Below are positions 35,518 to 43,896 of a stretch of DNA of 64,000 nt, in pieces. Below the pieces are notes generated by a model. It saw only the letters and a program-made list of their open reading frames with translations. It was not told the DNA's origin and did no database searches. Numbering within the stretch: the first letter of the stretch is position 1; each line of letters begins with the position of its first letter. This DNA comes from Rhizobium sp. P40RR-XXII (GTDB lineage: Bacteria; Pseudomonadota; Alphaproteobacteria; Rhizobiales; Rhizobiaceae): the NCBI RefSeq assembly GCF_012641405.1, contig NZ_JABAII010000013.1, forward strand, positions 120,547 through 184,546, read 5' to 3'. A program made the position numbers and the translations under genes.

Positions 35518-36456
35518 TCAACGGCCCTCCGCGTCCGTCCACCGCGTGCGCTGGCGGATCATCAAAAGGACGAACGAGAGCGCGACGATGACGATGAAGA
35601 ACACCACTGCCATGGCCGAGCCATAGCCGATGTCGTAATAAGCGAACGCGGTGTTGTAGAGATAGATGTTGATCGTTTCTGACGCCGTTCCCGGGCCGCC
35701 CTGCGTCATCGCATAGATGATGTCGAAGCTCTTGATCGCGTCGATGCCGCGAATGATGACGGCGATCATAAGGAAGGGCGCGATCATCGGCATCGTCAGA
35801 TAGCGGAACTTCTGCCAGGCATTGGCGCCGTCGATTTCGGCGCTCTCATAGGGTTCGCGCGGCACGGAAGCGAGGCCGCCGAGCACGATCAGCATGACAA
35901 GCGGCGTCCACTGCCACACCTCGACAAGGACGAGCGAGGGGATGACGCTATATTGATTGTAGATCCATTCCTGCGGCCCGATGCCGATGAGCGAGAGCAG
36001 ATAGTTCAGCACCCCGAGCTGCGGGTGGAACATCATGGTCCAGACGAGGGCGACGGCAACCGGCGTTGCCATCATCGGCATGACGAAAATGCCGCGCAGG
36101 AAGCCGCGCAGCGGAAAGTTCGCATCGAAGATCAGTGCGGCCAGCGTTCCGAAGAACAACGGGCCGACGACGGACAGCACGGTGTAGAGAACCGTGTGCC
36201 ATAGCGATTCCCAGAAGCGCGCATCGGTCGCCAGCCGGACATAATTGTCCCAGCCGACGAAGCTCTGAGACTGGCCGAGCGTCCATTTGTTCACGCTCAT
36301 CCACAGGGTGAAGACCCAGGGAAAGACGATGACGGCGGCAATCACGATCAGCGCGGGGACGACGAAGGGCCAGTAGTTGGGAGCAAGCCGGTGCGGCTTG
36401 CTCCTTCCGTCAGCTGTCTTCGCGGCGGTATCTTCGATGCTCACGGAGGCCATCAT
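35518..36456 (-). CDS. CUT1 carbohydrate ABC transporter permease (MalF/UgpA-like)
   Basis: A 312-residue inner-membrane protein with six helices and the EAA loop (ESAEIDGANAWQKFRYLTMPMIAPFL). Its ATG 36456 overlaps the stop of the binding-protein gene (ATGA); a second ATG follows directly. The N-terminal cytoplasmic tail of about 35 residues is usual for this subunit. Confidence 0.9.
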   Translation of the reverse strand: MMASVSIEDTAAKTADGRSKPHRLAPNYWPFVVPALIVIAAVIVFPWVFTLWMSVNKWTLGQSQSFVGWDNYVRLATDARFWESLWHTVLYTVLSVVGPLFFGTLAALIFDANFPLRGFLRGIFVMPMMATPVAVALVWTMMFHPQLGVLNYLLSLIGIGPQEWIYNQYSVIPSLVLVEVWQWTPLVMLIVLGGLASVPREPYESAEIDGANAWQKFRYLTMPMIAPFLMIAVIIRGIDAIKSFDIIYAMTQGGPGTASETINIYLYNTAFAYYDIGYGSAMAVVFFIVIVALSFVLLMIRQRTRWTDAEGR

Positions 36457-37784
36457 CCCTCACTTCGCGCCAGCACAGGCTCGAACTGGGCAGTTGCCGT
36501 TTTCAGCTCGGCTGCCGGATCGGCGCCGCCGATCATGTTCGTCAGCGCGACGCCATAGATGTCGCGGAACTCGGTAACCGGGATGATGACGGGTAGCGCC
36601 AGCTGCGAGACCTTGGCCGAGCCGGCGACGGCATCCAGCCAGGCGCCTGGCATTTTCACGCCTTCGCGGACCTTCTGATCCTCCAGAACAGACTGACGGA
36701 AGGGAACGCCGGCGCCGGCCTGCAGCAGGCGAGCGCCCATGTCGTGCGAGATCGCCCATTGGCAGAAAAGATAGGCGGCCTCCTTCTTCTGGCTGGCAGC
36801 GGTAACGCCGATGCCATCGCCGAAGGTTGCCGCAGCCTGCGCATTCGGCCCCTTCGGCATGACGCCATAGCCGACCTGGCCGACGACGCGGGACTTCTCA
36901 GGATTTTCGATCGGCGGCGCGAAGCCGACGCCGTCGAGCCACATGCCGATCTTGCCCTGCAGGAAGGCCGATTGCGCCTCCGCCCAGTTGAAGCCGGAAA
37001 CGCCGGGAGGCGCCGATTTCGTCATCAGGCGCTGATAGAGCTTCGCAGCATCCACGGCCCCTTGCGATTCCGTCTGCAGCTTGCCGTCGGCCGAAAGCGG
37101 CGTCGCCCCGTGGCCGAGCATGAAGGCCGTCCAGACTGGCGTATTGGCGTTCTTCAGACCGCGGGCGACGAAGCCGTAGGTGTTGGTCGCCTTATCCGTC
37201 AGCGCCTCGGCGGCCTTGGCCATGTCCTCGAAGGTTTGCGGATAGGCGAGGCCCTTCTTCTCGAACAGGGTCTTGTTCCAGTAGACGATCCAGTAATCGA
37301 CCGAGAAGGGCAGGGAGCGCATGACGCCTTCGGAGTCCTTGGCGAATTTCAGGCCGGCCTCGGCGAAATCGCTTTCCGTCAGCGACGGATCGGTGAGCGC
37401 CGGATCCTTCATGAAGCCGCTGATATCGGCGAGCCAGCCGCCCTTTTCGAACTGACGTTTCTGGACGTGGTAGCTCAGATGTACGACGTCGAAGCTCGGC
37501 TTGCCGGAGCTGAGCTCGATCGTGGTCTTCTGGCGCTGCTGCTGCTCGGGCGTCGCCTCGGCATTGACCTTGATGCCCGTCAGGGCTTCGAACTCGCTCA
37601 AATATTTGAGGATCGTTTCGCTGCGCGGGCTCTTGACCAGATTGACTTCCAGCGTCGTGCCGGAAAAGCGCTTCCAGTCGACGGCCGCCGAGGCGGTGCG
37701 GACACCCAGAAAGCTTGCCGCTCCAAGGGCTGCCGTGCCGGCCATGAAGCCGCGACGTGTCGGATTGAAAAATGACGATGACAT
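36453..37784 (-). CDS. Carbohydrate ABC transporter substrate-binding protein (family 1)
   Basis: A 443-residue periplasmic protein. The N-terminus MSSSFFNPTRRGFMAGTAALGAASFLG carries a twin-arginine export signal. ATG 37784 is set by AAGGAGGAGG just upstream; the longer frame adds 18 residues before it. The body is a typical CUT1 sugar binder (TGIKVNAEATPEQQQRQKTTIEL, GKIGMWLDGVGFAPP). It precedes and overlaps the permease genes. The sugar is not identifiable. Confidence 0.85.
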   Translation of the reverse strand: MSSSFFNPTRRGFMAGTAALGAASFLGVRTASAAVDWKRFSGTTLEVNLVKSPRSETILKYLSEFEALTGIKVNAEATPEQQQRQKTTIELSSGKPSFDVVHLSYHVQKRQFEKGGWLADISGFMKDPALTDPSLTESDFAEAGLKFAKDSEGVMRSLPFSVDYWIVYWNKTLFEKKGLAYPQTFEDMAKAAEALTDKATNTYGFVARGLKNANTPVWTAFMLGHGATPLSADGKLQTESQGAVDAAKLYQRLMTKSAPPGVSGFNWAEAQSAFLQGKIGMWLDGVGFAPPIENPEKSRVVGQVGYGVMPKGPNAQAAATFGDGIGVTAASQKKEAAYLFCQWAISHDMGARLLQAGAGVPFRQSVLEDQKVREGVKMPGAWLDAVAGSAKVSQLALPVIIPVTEFRDIYGVALTNMIGGADPAAELKTATAQFEPVLARSEG

Positions 37785-37844
37785 TCCGTTCCTCCTCCTT
37801 TGGCCGAAAATCTCCTCATTCGCGGCCCCGTTATTCAAAACTAT

Positions 37845-38504
37845 TCAAATCTTCAATGCGCGATCCCGTGCTCCGCCGATGTGGGATACGAGAGCGGCAA
37901 CCGCCTCCTCGGCCGATCGTCGCTGAATCGCCTCAAGCACTTTCAAATGCTCCTCCATCACGGGGCCGACATGGCCATTGATGCGGAACCTGTCCTGGCT
38001 GATCAGGCGCATCTTGATCGAATTGACCCGATAGGCATTCGAGATGATGGTGTTGCCGAGCGCATCGATGAAGGCATCGTGCATGCCCCAATCCACCGAT
38101 TGCGCGTGAAGCTCGAGTTCCTGCGTGCTGTCGCCAGCCCGGATCGCATCGGCGATATCGCGATGATCCTTCAAAAGCTTGGCGATCGTCTCGTCCGACG
38201 CCGAATAGGTGAACAGCGCGACCGCCTCCTTTTCCAGAAAGAGGCGAAGCTGGAAGGCCTCGCGGATCAGGTCCAGATCGATATGGGCGATCTGCAATCC
38301 GCGCTGCGGCACCGTCTTGATCAGCCCTTCGGCCTCCAGGCGCGGGATCAATTCCCGGATTGCACCAAGCGTCAGTCCCGTCAGCTCGACAAGCCGCCGC
38401 TGCGAGATGAATTGCCCTGGCCGAACGTCGCGCGCCAAGAGGTGGCGCGTAAAGCTCTCATAGGCTTTCTCTCTCAACGTCGTCTGTTCGCCTGGTCCGT
38501 CCAT
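37845..38504 (-). CDS. GntR-family regulator (FCD subfamily) of the sugar operon
   Basis: A 219-residue regulator. A winged helix-turn-helix covers about residues 8-70 (VRPGQFISQRRLVELTGLTLGAIRELIPRLEAEGLI), and the FCD effector domain has the His/Asp metal set (DWGMHDAFID, EEHLKVLEAI, VSHIGG). It is encoded between the lyase and the transporter genes of the same strand, so it likely senses the pathway intermediate and controls the whole unit. Confidence 0.8.
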   Translation of the reverse strand: MDGPGEQTTLREKAYESFTRHLLARDVRPGQFISQRRLVELTGLTLGAIRELIPRLEAEGLIKTVPQRGLQIAHIDLDLIREAFQLRLFLEKEAVALFTYSASDETIAKLLKDHRDIADAIRAGDSTQELELHAQSVDWGMHDAFIDALGNTIISNAYRVNSIKMRLISQDRFRINGHVGPVMEEHLKVLEAIQRRSAEEAVAALVSHIGGARDRALKI

Positions 38505-38525
38505 CGGCAGCTCCGGGCTGTTCGG

Positions 38526-39410
38526 TTAGGCGGCTTTGGCGCGAAACAGCGCGCCGAAGGCAGCAAAGAGCGTGTCGGAATCCTGCCGGTTTATTGGCAC
38601 GAGCGGCGGGCGCACGGCAAGCCAGCTGTCGTCCTCCGTCAAACGGGCAAGAATGGCCTTGATCGAGGGAATGATCGGATAGTTCAGCAGCTGTTCGACG
38701 AAACGCTCGACATTGGCGTCGTCGATGCCTTTTTCCGCCATGGCCTGGACCTCGCGGGGAAGGAGGTTTGCCATGCCGGAGATGGCACCCTGTCCGCCGA
38801 GGCGCACGCCGCGCGCTAAGTGCCGCTCGTCGCCGATCAGAATGATGAGATCGCCATGCGTTTTCAGCAGCTCCTCGGTATAGGACCAGTCACCGGAAGA
38901 ATCCTTGACGCCGACGATGATATCCGGAAATGCCGTGCGCAGGCGACCGACCAGCGAGATCGACAGCGGCACCATCGTCACCGACGGAATATTGTAGACG
39001 ATTACGTCGCGGGCATGGGTGCCCAGCATGGTAAAAACGGCCGCGAACCATTTGAAGAGACCATCGTCGCTGACGTTCTTGAAGTAGGAAGGCGGCGCCA
39101 GAAGGATGTTGCGCGCGCCTTGCGCCAGTGCCTGACCAGCCTGAGCTGCCGCATCCTCGGCAGCATCGACGAGCACGCCCATGACGATCTGCTCAGGCGC
39201 GATGTCGGCGGCGATCATGGCGGCAAGAACCTGCTTGCGCTCCTGCATGCCGATGGAAGCACCTTCGCCCGTGGTGCCGAAAAGCGTCACGCTTTTGCAG
39301 CCATTGGCAAGGCAATGCTTCGCCTGTTCGATCACGCCCGCAATTGCGATCTCGCCATCCGTATCAAAGGGCGTTGCCAGGGCGGCTGACAGGCCGAAAC
39401 TCTCTTTCAT
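38526..39410 (-). CDS. DHDPS/NAL-family lyase
   Basis: A class I aldolase-fold enzyme of 294 residues. The GTTGEG motif (TLFGTTGEGAS), the Tyr of VIVYNIPSV and the Schiff-base Lys of VGVKDSSGD are present. ATG 39410 is set by GGAGGAT; a 15-residue longer frame is not family-like. Lysine biosynthesis is unlikely, given that it opens an operon with a sugar importer, GntR regulator and PfkB kinase; a 2-keto-3-deoxy sugar acid aldolase or a sialic-acid-like lyase is more probable. Confidence 0.8.
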   Translation of the reverse strand: MKESFGLSAALATPFDTDGEIAIAGVIEQAKHCLANGCKSVTLFGTTGEGASIGMQERKQVLAAMIAADIAPEQIVMGVLVDAAEDAAAQAGQALAQGARNILLAPPSYFKNVSDDGLFKWFAAVFTMLGTHARDVIVYNIPSVTMVPLSISLVGRLRTAFPDIIVGVKDSSGDWSYTEELLKTHGDLIILIGDERHLARGVRLGGQGAISGMANLLPREVQAMAEKGIDDANVERFVEQLLNYPIIPSIKAILARLTEDDSWLAVRPPLVPINRQDSDTLFAAFGALFRAKAA

Positions 39411-39448
39411 CCGATCCTCCCGATCTTGTAGGATTACTGCGTAGCACA

Positions 39449-39460
39449 CTGACATGTTAG
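39449..39460. promoter_or_regulatory. Near-palindrome upstream of the DHDPS-family operon
   Basis: CTGACATGTTAG matches its reverse complement at 10 of 12 positions and lies 39 bases ahead of the first gene of the operon. It is a candidate site for the operon's GntR regulator. Confidence 0.3.
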
Positions 39461-39650
39461 CTGTAAAGCGAGGATTTATTCAGTCTGACGCCGCCAAAAT
39501 TGCATTGCAGGCAGTATTGGTGCAGGGATCGAATTTCAACGGTTAGCGCCTATGGGTGATTGATCTGCACGCCATGCCGCATAAGCACAATTCCGGCCGC
39601 CGTCATCGTATCGGCAAGATGAAGTTTAAGGTGACGAACATCGACCGCTC

Positions 39651-39980
39651 ATGGTGCTGACTCCCGATGGTTTGCACGCATCCGTATTGGGCGAGCCGAT
39701 TGCCTGGACGGACGTTGCCGGATATGCGGTTTATGCATCTAGCCGTTTCGCGTTGCGCCTGTGGCTCAACGAAAACGCGACCCTGCCAAACAAAAACTGG
39801 CGCACGCCCTATAGCAAAATCGACCGACGTGAGCGCATCGTTACGCTGGGCGCGGTTGGCATCAAGGGGATGAAGCCAGCAGACTTTAGTGCGCTCGTCG
39901 GCCGGTATCACCACGCCGCCTATGCACGGCAGGAACTTGTAACAACCCATGCAACGCCGGCGGCGATGAGCAGTCTCTGA
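39651..39980 (+). pseudogene. Truncated ORF, C-terminal part of a small unknown protein
   Basis: 109 residues from ATG 39651 (MVLTPDGLHASVLGEPIAWTDVAGYAVYASS, then WLNENATLPNKNWRTPYSKIDRRERIV and GIKGMKPADFSALVGRY). The pattern suggests the last strands and helix of a PH-like domain, with the N-terminal membrane part missing. It lies at the start of the debris region, has no ribosome binding site and begins abruptly. It could still be a short real gene. Confidence 0.4.
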
Positions 39981-40337
39981 AAATCGAAATGCTGGGAGAG
40001 GAAGTTTTGAGCCAACCCGATCATCCGGCCCGAAAGACACAAGGAAACTGCCGAGGGATCTGCGAGACCACAACAGAATTGCACGGTCCGCTGTTCGAAT
40101 CCCATCTTCTCCGCCATTTCCCGAACTCGACCGCCGTTGTCCGCAATGACTGCAGTTGGGCCATCGCGCACGTCTCAAAACGAGTATCGATGACGTCCTT
40201 GGACGACGGCTCCAGCGAGCAGCTTCGTAACAAGTCGAAGCCACTCGCCAATTTGGTTGGGGCCGGCGGAGTCGCTATCTCGTCTTGGCCGATGGGGCAA
40301 TTGCTGAGAGAGACCGCCCTCCACCGGAGTGCAGTGG
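39981..40337. other. Gene-free stretch holding a tRNA scar
   Basis: 357 bases with open frames on both strands but no convincing protein. The minus-strand frame 40021-40407 contains the string WDSNSGP, the typical false translation of a tRNA T-arm. The only feature identified is the tRNA 3' end at 40094-40116. Confidence 0.5.
40094..40116 (+). other. 3' end of a tRNA-Ser, probable attachment-site scar
   Basis: The stretch reads as T-loop TTCGAAT, T-stem 3' half CCCAT, acceptor 3' half CTTCTCC, discriminator G and CCA. The sequence to the left (GTCCGCTG) does not pair with CCCAT, and there is no anticodon arm, so only the 3' 23 bases exist. A G discriminator and CTTCTCC acceptor fit tRNA-Ser. 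Such 3' fragments are left by tyrosine integrases that recombine in the T-arm. Confidence 0.55.
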
Positions 40338-40715
40338 TCAGCTTTTCGGCGATTTCAGCGCCTGCTGAAAGACGGGTGCCATCTGATCCATCGCGCTGGC
40401 TAACCACGTCGCCAGTGGATCTGGAAGCGTATCGTGGATCCAGACAAGTCGCCTCCGCGTATCGCCTTCGGAGAAGACTTGCATCGACGCGTTGTCATGA
40501 ATAACGTCGTCGCTCACCCAATCCTCGGGAACGCGGATGCCGCTCATATGGGCTGCGTTCAGCAACGGTACTGCATCGAGATCGGACCAGACGAAAACGG
40601 CGCGCGGCCGATCCTTCGCGCGCAGGAAGTGCACGATCTCGGCGCCCAATCCCTCCTGTTCCACTCGTTGGCGATAGGTGATCTCGCGCTGGGCGGCGAC
40701 CTTAGCGGCAGCCAC
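40338..40715 (-). pseudogene. Fragment of a LacI-type regulator, ligand-binding domain
   Basis: 125 residues. The segment RPRAVFVWSDLDAVPLLNAAHMSGIRVPEDW matches the LacI/PBP1 C-terminal domain (the xAVFxxND..A...L.A....G..VP.D pattern). The DNA-binding domain and first half are missing and the last 45 residues do not follow the family. It ends five bases from the acetyltransferase gene and is probably non-functional. Confidence 0.45.
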
Positions 40716-40719
40716 CGTG

Positions 40720-41256
40720 TTACAGGACCGGTTTGCCTGCTCGCTCCATGACGTCGATGATCACAGAATAGGGTAGAACCAGTGCGAGCGGTGTCTTCGG
40801 GATTTCGAGAGCCCCGTAGGATTTATACCATTCGGCCGCCCGCTTATCCTTGGCGTCAATCAGCAGCAATGATCCGCCAACCTGCACTGATGCCTGAATG
40901 CAGCGGCGTGCGGCTGCGATCAGCAATTCGCCACCGAGACCCCGACCCTGCAGCGACGTGCTCACTGCGAGCCGGCCAAGCCGGAACCCGCCGACCGGAT
41001 GTCGTCCCCCGCCAGCCGGCCGTGCCCTCTCTGGCGTGAGATCGAATTCGACCTGCGCGGGGCTGAGCGTATAGAAACCATAGATCGTCGTACCGTCGTC
41101 ATCGTCGACCGCTACGAACGTCTTGGAAGCGCCGCTCCCGTGCGCTTGACGGGCATATTTCGTCAAGAAGTCGTTGAGATCCGCCTGACCGCAGTCAAAG
41201 CCTTTGCGATTATGCTTCCTGGAAATCGGCTCCTCGCGCCAGTCCAGAAGCGTCAT
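40720..41256 (-). CDS. GNAT acetyltransferase toxin (TacT-like)
   Basis: A 178-residue GNAT-fold protein with the acetyl-CoA loop QGRGLGGELL and the preceding strand RLGRLAVSTS; the C-terminal YKSYGALEIPKTPLALVLP is usual for TacT/AtaT-type toxins, which acetylate aminoacyl-tRNA. Its ATG overlaps the stop of the DUF1778 gene by four bases, the standard layout with the antitoxin first. It is intact although it lies within debris. Confidence 0.85.
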   Translation of the reverse strand: MTLLDWREEPISRKHNRKGFDCGQADLNDFLTKYARQAHGSGASKTFVAVDDDDGTTIYGFYTLSPAQVEFDLTPERARPAGGGRHPVGGFRLGRLAVSTSLQGRGLGGELLIAAARRCIQASVQVGGSLLLIDAKDKRAAEWYKSYGALEIPKTPLALVLPYSVIIDVMERAGKPVL

Positions 41257-41531
41257 TTGCGGGTCGCGAGCGAACGAGCCGCCGCCTGCAGCTTAGTGTT
41301 CGGCTTCGGCGGATTCTCCAGCAGATCTAGCATGAAGCGTGTCTGCTCTTCATCGAGATTGACTCGCTCGGCTTTCTCGATCACGGCCTCGGCCGCCAAT
41401 AGCGCATTGCGCAGCACGAAGTCCTTGAGGCTGGTTCGCTCAAGTGCAGCCGCACGCATCAACCTAGCCTTTTCGGCTGGTGGTATCTGCATAGGGAATC
41501 GGGTCGTATTCTCTGCGGCGGCTCTGGGCAT
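41253..41531 (-). CDS. DUF1778 antitoxin (TacA-like)
   Basis: A 92-residue protein with an N-terminal ribbon-helix-helix (TTRFPMQIPPAEKARLMRAAALERTSLKDFVLRNAL) and a C-terminal neutralising tail (LDEEQTRFMLDLLENPPKPN). ATG 41531 gives the family's usual length; the frame runs 17 residues further without a start signal. It is expected to bind its own promoter with the toxin and to mask the GNAT active site. Confidence 0.85.
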   Translation of the reverse strand: MPRAAAENTTRFPMQIPPAEKARLMRAAALERTSLKDFVLRNALLAAEAVIEKAERVNLDEEQTRFMLDLLENPPKPNTKLQAAARSLATRK

Positions 41532-41556
41532 GGTCAAATCCTCTTCAGCGCGGACT

Positions 41557-41570
41557 ATAGGTCTTCCTAT
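41557..41570. promoter_or_regulatory. Inverted repeat in front of the DUF1778/GNAT pair
   Basis: ATAGG (41557-41561), four bases, CCTAT (41566-41570) is a perfect inverted repeat 26 bases upstream of the antitoxin ATG, where autorepression by a ribbon-helix-helix antitoxin would act. Confidence 0.5.
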
Positions 41571-42049
41571 GCTCAATTTCAACGTTGGTTCAATGAAAGC
41601 ACCTATTAAAAACGGATAATGCTGAAAGTTCCGTCCGACTGCTTGATCAACATCCGCTGAAATGCAGGATAGGGCATGCCGCAGAGGCCGCGACGCTCTG
41701 CTTGCCCATGCGTTTCTGCGTCATGGCGCCGCGGTTGAGAGCGTTGGTGACGACGACTTGCGGGCCGCGCTGCAGGCGTTGCTGAAGGGGCCACCGGATC
41801 AATTGGGCCGCGATGACGGCACGCACATGCTTTTGTGCCACGATGACTCGGCACCTGACTGAAGCGCACAGGCCATGCCTATTCCATCCGGTAGAACGAC
41901 CACCTGTTAGTGGCACCTCCTCTTGACCGCTTTCCGTTGCGGCGAACCAAGGCCAATATGCATAATGCGCTGCGCCGCAAGGATTTGCGACGGTTTTGAT
42001 GGGTCACCGCGAAATGAAAATCAGGGTGAAAATGACATGGGACACGATC
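41571..42049. other. Gene-free debris between the TA pair and the acyltransferase fragment
   Basis: About 480 bases with overlapping short open frames on both strands. The minus-strand frame at 41647-41916 (with RHV/KHVRAVIAAQLIRWPL and CPILHFSGC) looks like a recurrent IS-flank translation, not a gene. I see no promoter, RNA or intact repeat here. Confidence 0.4.
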
Positions 42050-42258
42050 AAAACCGCTCAGGACGAAGAAAAAATCAACGGCCAGATAGCTTGATTGAAA
42101 TGGCTCGCCGCCAAAAGTTTCCGAAATATGTCGCTGCGCCACCAGTATTGCCGCGATCCCTCGGAGAGCGTCCAAAAAATATATAGACGCTTGTTGTGCC
42201 TGATCGTGATGCTTGCGGGTGCCGCGTCAACCATATTGTTTTGGTAAATGGGAGCCAT
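42050..42258 (-). pseudogene. N-terminal fragment of an acyltransferase-3 family protein, frameshifted
   Basis: On the minus strand the frame starts MAPIYQNNMVDAAPASITIRHNKRLYIF and is then thrown out of frame at a run of six T (42170-42175 region). With a seventh T it would continue as LDALRGIAAILVAQRH...SYLAVDFFFVLSGF, the first helix and signature of acyltransferase family 3. After FVLSGF (about 42050) homology stops. It is therefore both frameshifted and truncated. Confidence 0.6.
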
Positions 42259-42588
42259 AGGGATTCTTTAGGCAGACAATCCGACAACATTAATTTTGGA
42301 AGATGAGAAGCTATCAAGATGATATTGCTGTATGAATAACGTCTCATGCGTAGCAGGCGGCGAAAAATGTCGTCTTTTGCTTGGATGTCAAGCCGTTCGA
42401 GGCCAGCTTGACCTAGCATAGGTCAAAAATCTTAAGGTACAATTTCTCATTTTGCCTCGTCCAAGAAGAGGAACTTTTTGAGTGTTTCGTTGCCCGTTGC
42501 CGAAATTGCAAAGCATGTGCGCCACAGAGGCAATCGCTTCGTTGAGCGACGAAATTATCCCGCTGCTCACGCATTTGAAAAAAGAAAG
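42259..42588. other. AT-rich gene-free stretch before codA
   Basis: About 330 bases, visibly more AT-rich than its surroundings. The open frames are short and not protein-like. I see no clear hairpin or T-run after the codA stop at 42589. It is the right edge of the debris region. Confidence 0.4.
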
Positions 42589-43881
42589 TTATTTCCGGAG
42601 AGGAACGTAATCGAGCCCGCTATCGATCCGCGATGGTCTGCCATCGAGGAAAAGCTCACCGATACGTGGCGCTGAGCGGGCGATGACCTTGCCGCGCTTG
42701 ATGACGGCAAGACGATTGGGTTTCAGGCGCAGCGCCTCCAGCGTGTCGACGGCTTGCAGCACCACGAAATCGGCGTTGCAGCCTTTCTCGAGGCCGTAGC
42801 CTTCAAGTCCCAACGTCTTGGCGGAGTTGACGGTGAGCGCGTCGAAGATCTTCTTCTTGTCTTCGATGCCGGCCATCTGCGCGACGTGGATGGCCATATG
42901 GCCGACTTCGAGCATGTCGCCCGAGCCCATCGAATACCAGGGATCCATCACGCAGTCATGGCCGAAGGAGACGTTGAGGCCGGCGTCCATCAACTCACGC
43001 ACGCGGGTCATGCCGCGACGCTTGGGATAGGTGTCATGGCGGCCTTGCAGCATGATGTTGATCAATGGGTTGGGAATGACATTGATTCTTGCTTCCGCCA
43101 TCAGGGGGATAAGCTTGGAGACGTAATAATTGTCCATCGAATGCATCGAGGTCAGGTGCGATCCGGCAACGCGTCCCTGCAATCCGAAGCGGATGGTTTC
43201 CGCCGCGAGCGTCTCGATATGGCGGGACATGGGATCGTCGGTCTCGTCGCAATGCATGTCGACGGGAAGACCGCGATCGGCCGCAATTCTGCAAAGTGCT
43301 TCGACCGAGGCTCTGCCTTCGTCCATCGTACGTTCGAAATGCGGAATGCCGCCGACGATGTCGACGCCCATGTCGAGCGCACGCTCAAGAGAAGCGACAC
43401 CGTCCTTGGCGCGGTAATACCCATCCTGCGGGAAGGCGACGAGCTGCAGATCGATATAGGGCTTGACCCGTTCCTTCACCTCCAGAAGCGCCTCAGCCGT
43501 CACCAGCCTGGGATCGGACGTGTCGACATGACTGCGAATGAACAGCAACCCTTGCGTCACGGCGAGATCGCAGTAGCGCAACGCACGATCCACTAGTTCT
43601 TCCTTCGTCACGATCGGGCGCAACTCTCCCCAAAGTGCAATGCCCTCCAGAAGCGTGCCGGAAACGTTCATGCGCGGCAGGCCGAGCGAAAGCGTGGCAT
43701 CCATATGGAAATGCGGATCGACAAAGGGCGGGCTCACCAGCCGGTCGGTCGCGTCGATCTCTTCCCTTGCCTCGGTTGTGATCGATGCTTCCACGGCAGC
43801 GATTTTGCCGTCCTTGACCGCGATATCGATGGCTTTGCGGCCATCGGGCAGATTGGCATTGCGAATGATCAGATCGAACAT
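42589..43881 (-). CDS. codA: Cytosine deaminase family amidohydrolase
   Basis: A 430-residue metal-dependent hydrolase, closely collinear with E. coli CodA. The metal and catalytic residues are present: DPHFHMD (two His), the Gln of AFPQDG, HCDETDD (His and catalytic Glu) and FGHDCVMDPWY (metal Asp). CodA has a second Asp (D314) where this protein has Cys, next to the metal ligand; that site affects pyrimidine preference in CodA. It is the last gene of a nucleobase-type importer operon, so a pyrimidine or related heterocycle is the likely substrate, but perhaps not cytosine itself. Confidence 0.8.
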   Translation of the reverse strand: MFDLIIRNANLPDGRKAIDIAVKDGKIAAVEASITTEAREEIDATDRLVSPPFVDPHFHMDATLSLGLPRMNVSGTLLEGIALWGELRPIVTKEELVDRALRYCDLAVTQGLLFIRSHVDTSDPRLVTAEALLEVKERVKPYIDLQLVAFPQDGYYRAKDGVASLERALDMGVDIVGGIPHFERTMDEGRASVEALCRIAADRGLPVDMHCDETDDPMSRHIETLAAETIRFGLQGRVAGSHLTSMHSMDNYYVSKLIPLMAEARINVIPNPLINIMLQGRHDTYPKRRGMTRVRELMDAGLNVSFGHDCVMDPWYSMGSGDMLEVGHMAIHVAQMAGIEDKKKIFDALTVNSAKTLGLEGYGLEKGCNADFVVLQAVDTLEALRLKPNRLAVIKRGKVIARSAPRIGELFLDGRPSRIDSGLDYVPLRK

Positions 43882-43896
43882 GAAAGGCTCCTCGGA

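Noticed and set aside
38526..39410. Lysine-pathway dihydrodipicolinate synthase
   Set aside because: Fold matches, but the operon with a sugar importer, GntR regulator and PfkB kinase makes a biosynthetic role unlikely.
40021..40407. 128-codon minus-strand frame containing WDSNSGP
   Set aside because: This is the usual false translation across a tRNA T-arm; it covers the tRNA-Ser scar.
41647..41916. 89-codon minus-strand frame in the debris region
   Set aside because: Basic, low-information sequence without start signal or domain; looks like an IS-flank translation.
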